Source of the DNA: Oikopleura dioica | Lineage: Eukaryota > Chordata > Appendicularia > Copelata > Oikopleuridae | Reading direction: 5' to 3' | Length of the DNA: 64,000 nt | NCBI GenBank assembly: GCA_907165135.1 | Contig: OU015568.1 | Span: forward strand, 15,635,208 to 15,699,207 | Part shown: piece after piece, positions 11,261-20,817 of the stretch | Layout of the letters: each line of letters opens with the position of its first letter | How positions within the stretch are numbered: the stretch's first letter is position 1 | Translations under genes and position numbers: made by a program | The notes under the pieces: generated by a model | The model's input: only the letters and a program-made list of their open reading frames with translations | Told to the model about the DNA's origin: nothing | The model's database searches: none

Positions 11261-12248
11261 CCAAACTCATAAAGCTGTAAAAACTTGACGCAGTCTCCGG
11301 AAGCAAATCTGCGCAAGCAGGGTGGCGACGTCTGCATGTTCGTTTTTGCGAGGTGCTGAGTATACTCAAACATTGCGACTGCTTTTACGACAGATAGAGT
11401 GTTGCCGCAGCAGCCGGATTCTGAAAATCCTGTTTCCGCTGATCGTATTTTTTTTGTATTCAGAATAAAAAAAGAAATTGAATTGTTTCGACCACAGTGT
11501 CAATTTGCGTACGCGATATTAAAGAATTGTCCGCACAGTGGGGTTTCTGATTGATACGTTTTTTCTGAAGAGAAAGAAGAATTGAGAAGTAAGATACTTT
11601 TCAAATTCCCTCAAAAAAGTGTCGAGAAAATGAGCTGGAAAAGAAAGAAGTCCTGCTGGAGTATGACGGCACAAGGAAAGTGGACAAATACGGGCTAATC
11701 ATTTAGGCACTTGAAAAAGGCAGAAAACGTTTCTTTGATACTTCAGTTACTTCAGATTGAGAAAGAGAAATAAAATTTTTATTGAAAAAGTGAATTACTG
11801 TGGCCGAGTTGGAGCCATAGTTCATTGCCTGCTTGTAAATCACAAGTGGCGTGTGGATTAGTTATCAAACAAAAGGTAACATCAAGAATTTTCAAAGTAG
11901 TCCAGTTTTCTCACCCGCATCAATTTGATTCCAGAGACATTTTTAATGCCCGTATCAGGAAAAATTATAAAAGAAAATCTCCTCCTCTAATTTCTTCCTC
12001 TTTTATATCGAAAAAGTTGTCCGCAGTAAAAACCGTTATATTGCCCACAAACAAGACCAAATGAGAAACATCGACAAGGCAAAGAAAAAAAACTGCAGGC
12101 TTTTGCAAATCCATAACCAGAGGATAAATGGACCAAAAGGAATCCAGACCGTCTGTAGGACGAAAATGAACGAATATGATGATGAAAGAATGCTTGTTGA
12201 ATTTCAGTTGGAGAGACTTCAGGAAAGTTTTCTTTGAAAGTAAAAAGG
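11261..12248. other. Intergenic, nothing firm
   Basis: A minus-strand frame (about 11965-12240) contains a hydrophobic segment but no recognisable family, and it is open at both ends. I see no RNA gene. Confidence 0.3.
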
Positions 12249-12398
12249 GGGTGGCGTCAGGCAACGACAAAAATTCGACAAATTTCGCGTGGGCGGCTAT
12301 TCGGCTTCTGATTGGCCGGTCAGCCGAATTCAGGCTTTTGATTGGTTGAAAATTTCCACGCAAAATTTTTCGGGATTTTTGTCGATTCCTGACACCTC
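12249..12398. mobile_element. Palindromic MITE, GGTGGCGTCAGG/CCTGACACC ends
   Basis: The left end GGTGGCGTCAGGCAACGACA mirrors the right end (GGGATTTTTGTCGATTCCTGACACC region). The centre contains two GATTGG copies. A second copy lies at 33532-33675 and is itself split by another transposon. An interstitial CTAACCCTAACCCTAACC tract follows at about 12422. Confidence 0.65.
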
Positions 12399-12859
12399 CC
12401 TAAAAAAGGTTAATATTCGAGCTAACCCTAACCCTAACCTTTACCCTAACGTCTTATTTTTGAAAGCTGTCATAAAGCGCGAATTGGCCAAAAATGCCCT
12501 CCTCGGCGACCGCGAACAACTTCGCTCTGTGGCTGCTTCTGGAACGGTGAGAACGTGCCCCGCGCGTTTTTGACAATTGCTTGACAATTTTAAAAGTTTA
12601 CAATTCGCGGCCGAATGCTCAGCAGCTACAGTGGCGGTGCACTTGAGAGTGATCACCCCAAACGTTCTTTTACTGTATTGAACCGAGTCAAATATTTTTT
12701 AAACTTGTTATATCTTGAGTGGTGCACTTATTTGAAATGAACGGACAAATAAGGTTTGAAATTTCAAATTTGGCAAGATATACGCGTCCTTAAGATTTTT
12801 ATATAAAAAGAAATTGAAGAAAAAAAATAATTTTATGAAAAATTTGAGAGAAAAAAGAG

Positions 12860-13700
12860 GCTGCTCCTGGATCGCGCGGAATCCTGGATCGCGCGGATCC
12901 CGGATCGCGCGAATTCCTTGATCACGTGGATCGGGTGATTCAGGATTCCGCGCGATCCAGGATTTCGAGAAAATCAGAAATTCAATTTACAATTTTGCTT
13001 TTCTTATCAAAAATGGCCAGAACTGTTGTTAAGCCATGTAATTCTTATCTTTTCAAATCAGAAATGTAAGAATATCAAATAAATAGAACCTTCAACGAAG
13101 TCATCATTCAACTATTTTTAGTTGTTTGATTTCCGGGACCTACTTTTATGCGCAGAGATTAGCAGCCGCAAGTTCCATTTGGAGGTGACAAATGGATTTT
13201 CCCGGATTTTCGCAGGGACAGACATTTATTTGAGAAATGTTTTGAAAAGAATCAAGAGAAGAAAATGAAGGGAATCGTTAATGATGATAAATAATTTATC
13301 TTAAATAAGAATAGCTCTCAATTTTTATCCTAATCTGTCCCTACGAAAATCCGGGACTGCCATCCATTTGTCACCTCCAAATGGAACTTGCGCGCTGCTA
13401 ATCCCTGCGCATAAAAGTAGGTCCCGGAAATCAAACAACTAAAAATAGTTGAATGATGACTTCGTTGAAGGTTCTATTTATTTGATATTCTTACATTTCT
13501 GATTTGAAAATATAAGAATTACATGGCTTAACAACAGTTCTGGCCATTTTTGATAAGAAAAGCAAAATTGTAAATTGAATTTCTGATTTTTTCGAAATCC
13601 TGGATCGCGCGGAATCCTGAATCACCCGATCCGCGTGATCAAGGAATTCGCGCGATCCGGGATCCGCGCGATCCAGGATTCCGCGCGATCCAGGAGCAGC
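12860..13700. mobile_element. Foldback element with 10-bp target duplication
   Basis: An 841-bp inverted repeat: arms of about 360 bp (12860 to about 13220 and about 13340 to 13700) and a loop of about 120 bp. Each outer arm carries several GGATCGCGCGGAATCC-type subrepeats, making it far more GC-rich than its surroundings; inner arms share stretches such as CACCTCCAAATGGAACTTG. Both sides are flanked by GAAAAAAGAG (12850-12859 and 13702-13711), a likely 9-10 bp target duplication. No transposase frame is visible, so it is a non-autonomous foldback or MITE. It lies just 5' of the unrecognised gene at 13774. Confidence 0.85.
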
Positions 13701-13773
13701 CGAAAAAAGAGCATGGAATACCAGCTATTTTAACAAAACACTCAATTTTTCTTCGAAACTAAAGTTTTTTTAG

Positions 13774-14855
13774 TTTGATGATGATAATGATGTTTTCGAA
13801 GATATTGAGTACGAATTCGTTGAAGACAAAGGTAATTATATCTTCCATGCTCTCTCCCTCTCCTAATCTGATGAAATCAGCTGATGTGCTAAAAAGAGAC
13901 AGACTCTTGGAAGATTTTGGGAGAAATTTTCATGGCTACATAAGTCGCCCGGGCGAAAATATGACGTCCATTTCAGAGAAGAAAATCAAATCGGAGTTTT
14001 CCAGGACTTCTTTGCACCGGTTAGTTACCAAGTTATCCTTCAACAGCACAGATTCCTAGGTCGTCGAGGGTCCGAAGAACCGACCCACGAGTGAAAAGAC
14101 TCAGAGCAGTGGAAGATTTGAAAGAACAGACACTCATCGAAGCGGAGATTGATCGATTCCGGATGCGTTCGTCGCAATACGCCGATAACGACAGCCAGCA
14201 AGGTGCGCTGCATAAATTTTCAGAAAGAATGCAAACACTTGACTTGTGATTAACGATGTACTCAGACTGGGTGCGCCCAAGAAAAACAAGACCGAAGAGA
14301 AATGTTGATTATCCTGTTCGATGGGGGCCGGGAGTCAAACAGAAGCCAAAGAATAGATCGATTCTTGGTGGGTTGTCTTCGTTGATTTCAGTAAAAAATG
14401 TTTAGATGATTTCAACTATTTTAACATTTTGCTACCTGCGCTGAGGGATCAAAAGCAAATTGGAAATGCTGTCAATCACAAGGTTAAACCAGAAAATCAA
14501 GAGAATCTCGACTGGAAATTTCCATCATGAGTTTGACTTGATGAATGATTTTTAGGACGAACGAGGAGTATTCCTGAACGACGAGAACAGAGAAGGCCTA
14601 CTTGCTCGATTGCTGAAAGATCAAACTTCTGATTCTCTTGAAAACTCGGACACGGAAAGCACCTTTATTCCCGAACCATTTGCTCCCGATGGCAACTTCC
14701 GAACTGCGCTGACGATGCCAGAATCATCCGAAGCAATGCTTGAAAATGCTCAGATGTCGAGATATGTTAAATCGAATAAGAAAAGATTCTTTGACGAAGA
14801 AATCAGCGCTTCTGCGTTGTTCAGCCACACTGCGAGTTCAAGTTCGATGAAATAA
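13774..14855 (+). CDS. Unrecognised multi-exon gene, 5' end not found
   Basis: Six exons join in frame with GT...AG introns. An acidic exon (DDDNDVFEDIEYEFVEDK) begins at an acceptor at 13773. It is followed by ADVLKRDRLLEDFGRNF..., a basic helix-like exon (KRLRAVEDLKEQTLIEAEID), then DWVRPRKTRPRRNVDYPVRW, DDFNYFNILLPALRDQ and a final exon ending in HTASSSSMK with stop at 14855. The composition (acidic start, arginine-rich middle, serine-rich end) suggests an intracellular, perhaps nuclear protein. I recognise no domain. The first exon must lie upstream, possibly on the far side of the foldback element at 12860-13700, which would then sit in intron 1. Confidence 0.55.
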
Positions 14856-14980
14856 TTGATCAAGCTCGACTTTTTTGAATTCTTGATTTTTTTGGTATGA
14901 TTTATTGCATTTACTTTGAAATCAGCCAGTGAAAAAACTTCTGTACAAAGCGCTTATGCTTTCAAGAAAAGTCCTTATAT

Positions 14981-15650
14981 TTAGTAGTACGGCTTCCACT
15001 TCTTGGCAGGGTCTTCTTCGCCCATCCAATCTGGGTAAAGTGGGAGACTAGGTGGGGTCTTCTTATTAGCATCGGCAATTCCGATCTTTCTTATAAAATC
15101 GCCGGCGGCTTTGGCACCATTAGTTTCATCGAAGCATTTTCGGCAGACGGATGGAACCTTTTCGTAGCTGTCTGAAAAAATATTTGAGGAATGATAAAAA
15201 TAATAAATATAAAACAAAACAATCAATAACGACAGTATTAGTCTTAATTTGATTTTGCTTCTTACGGCCATAAATCATCTGGTGACACTCAGTCGCAGTG
15301 GGCATCTGTGGGCAGGGTCGTATATTGTGTTGTTGCTCTTCTTTGCAGACGTCTTCGTCCTTGCAACCCATCGAAACCCACTCGATCTTGCCTCCTCGTC
15401 GTCGCTCGACAATGCTGCAAACCTTGCCATATGGGCAGGTAAGTCCCATAAAACCGTAGTTGATGTTGTGCTGCTGCATGCATAGTCCGTAGTTTTCTCC
15501 TTCGCATTTCCAGCAAGATTTTGGTGGCGGCAAAGTAACTCGAGGGTAGAAGGTAGTGTGTGGTTCTGGGAAGTAGTGTCGAGCATCTTCGGTTTCGTTG
15601 CCGAGTCCTTGGGCAGAGGCAAGAGCCAAGGTGATTCCAAAAAGTTTCAT
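14981..15650 (-). CDS. Secreted cysteine-rich protein, paralogue A
   Basis: Two exons: 15650-15266 and 15171-14981, with a GT...AG intron. The start MKLFGITLALASAQG is a signal peptide identical to that of the paralogue at 19694. The mature part has a CWKCEGENYGLC motif, CPYGKVCS, an RRRGGKIEWVSM block, further paired cysteines and, from exon 2, SYEKVPSVCRKCF. About ten cysteines and the C-x2-C start recall Ly6/uPAR-type folds, but that is a guess from spacing only. It ends PAKKWKPYY. The gene diverges from its paralogue about 4 kb away, and an 83-bp promoter block (15689-15771) is conserved between them. Probably an extracellular protein; function unknown. Confidence 0.85.
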
Positions 15651-15688
15651 TTTGTCTTTTTTTTTATTGTTGTTTGTTCAGTTGTTAA

Positions 15689-15771
15689 CTGATGCCATTC
15701 CGTAATTTCTGGAGCATTTTATGCAGTCACATTTGCTCTCGGCGCCACCAACGTTGCTCTTATAGGTGGAG
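15689..15771 (-). promoter_or_regulatory. Promoter block shared with paralogue B
   Basis: Read on the minus strand it starts CTCCACCT, includes GTTGGTGGCGCC and TGCATAAAATGC (a TATA-like box) and ends GAAATTACGGAATGGCATCAG (21 bp identical, split here as a description). It aligns without gaps over 83 bp with 19588-19670. It lies 39 bp upstream of the start codon. Confidence 0.7.
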
Positions 15772-16053
15772 TGAGACTTGTGTAAGCTCAGTTACTACGT
15801 CGCTCGTCAAGACTCTTTTGGGGTCATAAGTTCTTTTGCTCGACTCAAAGGTCGTGTCTCTAATTTTAAGCCTCCATTTAGAAAAAACCTCGGATCTTTG
15901 CTGCGATAATTCGATGATACTATCTTCGAGAAGGCTACAGTCAGGCACTTTATCAAGCGAGCTTCCCGGATGGAAGTTTCCCGGAGGCGGTGAAAACCCG
16001 CGTCATCTTTATTTTTCAATTAGTCATCAAGTAGATTTGTTTTTTTCTGAGCG

Positions 16054-17562
16054 ATGTTTGAAGTGAGAGAAAAATCGGTGATTCTTGAAAATGGGAATGA
16101 GATTCCTTTGGTTGGTTTCGGAACGTGGCCGATGAAGGGTGATGAATGTTACCACGCGATCAGGTAAAATTTTTTTTGACATTTCTGATGAAAATTTTTC
16201 ATAGAAAAGCGATCGAAAATGGATACCGTCATTTCGACACTGCTTTCCACTACCAAAATGAAGACGCAGTCGGCCGGGCCATCAACGACGCGATCGAAGA
16301 AAAGAAGCTCACTCGTTCGGATTTCTTCGTCACTTCCAAACTCGCTGATCATCATAAAATGCCCGGAACACCGACGAAAATGATCGACCATCAGCTTGAA
16401 AAGCTCGGGCTGGAATATATTGACTTGTATCTCATTCACTCTCCATGGTCGTTGGTCCCGACGGAAGATTTGCTCTCTATGGAGAAGAAGAAGGATGCGT
16501 CGGGAAAGCTGGAGATGATAGATACTCCGCTGACTGAAACTTGGCGAGAGCTAGAGAAGGCTGTAGGGACGAGGTTCAAAAAATTAAGACCCCGAATAAT
16601 TTTGTAAGCAGATAGTTTTTATTATCCCAGTGACCTTCAAGATGAAGGGATTGTGAAATTAAGAGGCGTCAAAAAAGACGAGTTTTGACCGGCTGCGGTG
16701 AAGGCTTCAAAGTGCACTTATTTCTGTGTCTCTCCCTTCGAGACTTGAAGTTAGTCTTGGAGGTCAAAATGAAGGATCCTCTAAAAAGATGCTGGAAAGA
16801 TCAAATCACTTGGCGTTTCCAACTTTTCTTCGTCTCAAATTTCCGATATTCTCAAAATCTGCAAGCATCGTCCTCAAATGAACCAAGTCGAATGCCATCC
16901 TCTTTTTCCCCAAGACGAGCTTCTTCACTTTTGCCACGAAGAAAAAATCAATCTGACGGCGTACTCGCCTTTAGGAGGTGTTAGTCGGGAAATTGCGGAA
17001 ACGAAGACGAAGAATTTCGAGTTCATGAAAAATGAAACGATTTTGAAAATTGCAGCGGAATTGGAAAAGGACCCGGCGCAAGTGCTGCTCAAATTTCAAG
17101 GTTTGGTTAAAATTTAGCTTTTGGCTTATTTTGTCTAGTTCGAAGAGGAATTATTGTCATCCCAAAATCGGCAAATGACGAGCGGCAAAAATCGAACAAG
17201 GATTTGTTCTCTTTCGACTTCTCAAAGGCAGAGTTGCAAATTTTGATTTATTTTTCTGAGTTGAGCTGAGCTGGCCTTTTTCAGAGGTCATTGAGCGGAG
17301 CTGAGCTGAGCAGACCTTTTGTTTAAGAGAGTTGAGCTGAGCTGAGCGGACCCTAATTAGAGCTGAGCTGAGCTGAGCTGATTGAGCTGAGCTGAGCTGT
17401 TTTTTACTGTTTTTTGAGCGACCACTCAGCTCACTCAGCTCAGCAAATTTGCAACTCTGCTCAAAGGAGCAGCTTGCGGAGCTAGAATCGATGAATGGAG
17501 GCAAAGAAGGAAGAGGCTGGACAGAAGAACGAGTTTCTCACTCAAAATATTTTCCCTGGTGA
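16054..17562 (+). CDS. Aldo-keto reductase, last coding segment split by a MITE
   Basis: NADPH-dependent carbonyl reductase family. Exons: 16054-16163, 16205-16564, 16787-17100, 17139-17227 and 17467-17562. The N-terminus has the GFGTW motif. Exon 2 has GYRHFDTAFHYQNE with the catalytic Asp and Tyr, the Lys in TSKLADHH and the His in IHSPW. Exon 3 has GVSNFSSSQI and QVECHPLF. Exon 4 has RGIIVIPKSAN for cofactor binding, and the end is HSKYFPW, like family members ending in YPF. Intron 1 and intron 3 are GT...AG. Intron 2 only restores frame if it starts AGGGACG and ends AA before AGATGC. The last split is a 231-bp hAT MITE with an 8-bp target duplication; its precise removal rejoins SFDFSKEQLAELE. 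If it is not spliced, the protein is truncated and the gene is broken. Confidence 0.85.
17229..17459. mobile_element. hAT-type MITE in the aldo-keto reductase
   Basis: Ends CAGAGTTGCAAATTT and AAATTTGCAACTCTG, flanked by perfect 8-bp duplications CTCAAAGG (17221-17228 and 17460-17467). The interior is mostly an AGCTG/GAGCTGAGCT satellite. TIRs starting CAGRG with an 8-bp duplication are diagnostic of hAT elements. A longer relative sits at 33071-33531. Sliding the splice point inside the duplication allows GC...AG or AG...AA intron ends. Confidence 0.9.
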
Positions 17563-17934
17563 AATTCGTTAAAATCAGAAATAAACTTGACAAGTCCAAA
17601 AAAGTTCATATTTTCTTCCGTAGAAAAAACGTAGAAAAGCAGACTGTCCGTCTAATATTGACAGGGGGCTACATCAGAGCTGAAAAATTCATCCACAAGA
17701 TTTTCCACAAGGAATCCAAGTACTGTTAGACCGCAGATATAACGACTTCTAATCACATTAGTTATTCCTTTGAGGTCCACTCGACAGATGAAAACCTTTG
17801 ACAAGCAAGTGACAGTCACCGCAAGATCCACAGGATCAATGGATCTACCCTCCTTAGTTCTCATTAGTGCTTATTCAAAAGTAATGAGTCGAGTATAAAG
17901 AATGGAGCCTCCCAGCTTATATTTCATATAAAAA

Positions 17935-18403
17935 ATGAGATTTCTTTATCTACTAGCATTTTTCGCCAGTGTAGTGACTGTAGCAGCTAGAAATCCGAAC
18001 GGGCTCGAGTTTGATGCGCTGACTGTTTTTCTCGACATATTTTTCGCCTGCGAAGAAGGTAAGTTTAGAGCATTTTTAGCTTGGCCGCAGAAAAATTAAG
18101 AAAAATTTTCAATCAATTTAACCCTAACCCTAACCCTAGCCCTTACCGTAACGGCATTAATGTAATGGCATACCCTTAATCAATCCACATAAACTACTTA
18201 CCCTAACCCTAACCCTAAACGACCGAATTTTTAGAATATTATCAAAATTGGTACTGTAGTTAATCAACAATTATGATTAAGAAAATTTGGAGAAATATGG
18301 AGATGAGATGAACGAAAACATTTACCAGAAAATCGAAGCAGAATGCAACCAAATTGCTACGGATTTTGTTTTGTCAAACGATGTAAATGATGTTCTGAAA
18401 TAA
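17935..18403 (+). CDS. Small secreted protein, 81 aa
   Basis: Two exons, 17935-18058 and 18282-18403, joined by a GT...AG intron that contains two interstitial CCCTAA tracts. The first residues (MRFLYLLAFFASVVTVAA) form a clear signal peptide. The mature peptide of about 63 residues is acidic and helical in character, with only two cysteines (FFACEE and AECNQ), and ends NDVNDVLK. I recognise no family. The signal peptide and in-frame splice make it a credible gene despite its size. Confidence 0.6.
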
Positions 18404-18425
18404 AGACAGTCTAAGTTTTGGGTAA

Positions 18426-18534
18426 AACCAATTTTTGGAACAGATTTTTATGGAAAGGGTTTTGACTGGCCGGTAGGCCAAATACAGCAATCTTATTGGT
18501 AATCCAAAAATTCACTTCCAAAAATTGGTTTAGT
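18426..18534. mobile_element. Second copy of the TAAACCAATTT MITE
   Basis: An inverted relative of 8872-8988 with the same termini and middle, lying between the small secreted gene and U6. Confidence 0.6.
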
Positions 18535-18561
18535 CCTAAGTTTTAGACTCAGAAAACAAGG

Positions 18562-18612
18562 AAAAAGTTTGGAACGCTTCACGATTTTGCGTGTCATCCT
18601 TGCGCAGGGGCC

Positions 18613-18644
<32 letters not shown>

Positions 18645-18669
18645 ATATATGTAGGGCCGAAGCCACTAC
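18562..18669 (-). ncRNA. U6: U6 spliceosomal snRNA
   Basis: On the minus strand the sequence starts with a 5' stem-loop (GTAGTGGCTTCGGCCCTAC), then ATATTAAAATTGGAACGATA, the invariant ACAGAGA box, the AGC triad within GATTAGCATGG, and GCGCAAGGATGACACGC, ending GCGTTCC with a TTTTT terminator at 18562-18566. This matches metazoan U6 almost base for base in the central region. A TATAA box (TTTATAA in transcript sense, near 18693) lies about 25-30 bp upstream, as for type 3 RNA polymerase III promoters. The donor-pairing box is canonical, which matters given the AG-initial introns in this window. Confidence 0.95.
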
Positions 18670-18689
18670 GCTAGAAACCCTTCGATTCG

Positions 18690-18698
18690 GGGGTTATA
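18690..18698 (-). promoter_or_regulatory. TATA box of the U6 gene
   Basis: TTATAAATC on the plus strand, about 25 bp before the U6 start, the position used by type 3 RNA polymerase III promoters. Confidence 0.6.
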
Positions 18699-18699
18699 A

Positions 18700-19587
18700 A
18701 TCGAATTGCGCGCCACTCCGCGTGGGTACCGAATTATTGTTCCAGCCTGAGGTTTTAAAAGCTCTGATTGACGATCGTTATTTTGGAGATTTAATCGCAG
18801 CCTTAGAATGGCGAAAATTCAACACCTTTAAACATTGACGTTTATTTTCCAAAAACAAACTGTACGAAGCGGATAAGCTTCGCTTTGGAAAAAGCTCCAA
18901 CGTCGTGGTTGACGAGACTTTGGCTTAAGCTTTGACCAGCGAACGACGCCCTCAGTGGCTCTACGTCAGTCTCCACGAAAATTTCAGAAAGTCTTTAAGA
19001 CCAGGCCAGTGACAAACATGAGTTTAGAACAGCGATCTCAAGCACGAAGAGCCGATCAGAGCGCAAGTTAGCGAGCTAAAATAATAAGGTCAAATGGTAA
19101 GCTTGTTGTAGGCAAATATGATTCTAACGAGAGTGACTACCATTCACTGATCATTGACCTTGTTGAGAACAGAGGGGAACTCTTTGCTACTAAGTCGTCA
19201 TTTTTTGCTACTTACGGAAAAAGAACATAGTCTACCTGCCACAGTTGTCAGAATGAAGTTGAAATTGTGACGTCATTACGTATTCCGAAAAATAAATCCT
19301 CAATAGAGTAAAATTTCAAAAGGGTCCTGAAAACAAAATCTTCAAGCAGCCATGTTTTTATTCCTCGAAATTCTTGAGTCGAGAAAGAAAAATGTTATGC
19401 TAAGTGATGCTCTTAGAGCTAGACTAGCTGTTATATAGTTTCACTATTATGATTAAGAGTTTATCTTATCTCTAAAAGTTTAGATAAGTACGGTACCAGA
19501 TCCTTATTTCATTTTCGTCAGTTTCGCAACTATATGTGACACGAAAGAGTCTTAACGCGTGGCGGTGTTACTGACCATAAACTTTTA
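18700..19587. other. Intergenic between U6 and paralogue B
   Basis: No coding exon or repeat recognised. It probably contains upstream control sequence for U6 and for the secreted-protein gene. Confidence 0.3.
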
Positions 19588-19670
19588 CTCCACCTTTAAG
19601 CTCAAAGTTGGTGGCGCCAACCGCGCTTCTCCCTGCATAAAATGCGATCGAAATTACGGAATGGCATCAG
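19588..19670 (+). promoter_or_regulatory. Promoter block shared with paralogue A
   Basis: Gap-free 83-bp alignment with 15689-15771, including GTTGGTGGCGCC, TGCATAAAATGC and a 21-bp identical 3' end. The start codon follows 23 bp later. Confidence 0.7.
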
Positions 19671-19693
19671 AAAGACAACTGAACATCCAAAAA

Positions 19694-20366
19694 ATGAAAC
19701 TTTTCGGGATCACCCTTGCTCTTGCTTCCGCTCAAGGAGTCAACAACGAAACCGATGAACAAGGCCGAAGCTACTTCCCAGAACCGATTCCCACCGATGA
19801 CTACAAGCCGGTAACCAAGACTCCCTTCTGGCCAGTTCGTACTTTGCCGCCAATGGACCACTGCTGGAAATGCGAGGGCGAAAACTTCGGACTCTGCTTC
19901 ATGCAGCACTACAAACGATACGGTTACCAGCCACTCATGTGTCCAATGGGCAAGGTTTGCAGCATGACCGAGCGACGACGAGGAGGCAAGGTCGAGTGGG
20001 TTTCCATGCAGTGCAAGGACCTTGAGGTCTGCGAAGAAGAGCAATATCACAATGTCCGACCCTGCCCACAGATGCCTTCTGCGACTGAATGCAACCAGAT
20101 GAAATATGGCCGTAAGTATCAAAATCATGATTGATTTTCAACCTTTGCTAACTGTATAATTTACGATATTTTTAGACAGCTACGAAAAGGTTCCATCTGT
20201 CTGCCGAAAATGCTTCAATCCACCAAAAGGCGCCAGAGAAGCTTGGGACTTTATCGACAGACTCAATGAAGCTGATGATAAGGGAGAAAACGGTCTCCCA
20301 GTTAAAGAATGGATGGACGGAAAAGACTACGCAATCCCTGGTCCAAACCCTGGCCCAGTCTACTAG
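19694..20366 (+). CDS. Secreted cysteine-rich protein, paralogue B
   Basis: Two exons, 19694-20111 and 20176-20366, with the intron in the same place and phase as in paralogue A (after YG). It shares the signal peptide MKLFGITLALASAQG, the CWKCEGENFGLC and CPMGKVCS motifs, RRRGGKVEWVSM and SYEKVPSVCRKCF. It differs by a longer proline-rich linker before the first cysteine pair and a distinct C-terminus ending in GPNPGPVY. An upstream in-frame extension exists from 19559, but the signal peptide fixes the start at 19694. Confidence 0.87.
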
Positions 20367-20817
20367 ACGATCCAATCTTCCTCAACCGTATGAGTTCTTT
20401 GTACCAGAAGTTTCTTTACTGACTGATTTCAAAGTGAATAACAAAAATCAAAAATCCAAAAGAATTTCTTTCTAGTAACAGTGATTTTTTTCTTTTTTGA
20501 CAGTTTTTCGACTCTTATTGAATATCAGAGGCTCAGACAGTATGAATAAATTTGCGGTCGATCACGTGGGACTGCGTGGAAAGGTTGAAATCATTGCCGT
20601 AGAAAGTGGCATGCTCAAGAAAACACGGGATGTTCATTTTTACTACTCATTTATGGTGCCTATGCTATGGTAGACCTGTCCATTTAGTTTATCGTTGATG
20701 AGGATTGCGTTTGTAGAAAATTGAGAGATTTTTTTTCTTTTTTTTTCTTTTTTTTTAGTACTTGCTCGACGATATAAGATCGGAGTCATGTGAACAGTTT
20801 CTAGTGGACAGACAAAG

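Noticed and set aside
15249-15485. Plus-strand frame opposite secreted paralogue A (and the matching minus-strand frame opposite paralogue B)
   Set aside because: Both are antisense shadows of conserved cysteine-rich exons; the similarity between them follows from the paralogy.
19559-19693. N-terminal extension of secreted paralogue B upstream of the signal peptide
   Set aside because: The frame is open, but the sequence is the promoter block shared with paralogue A, and the signal peptide fixes the start at 19694.
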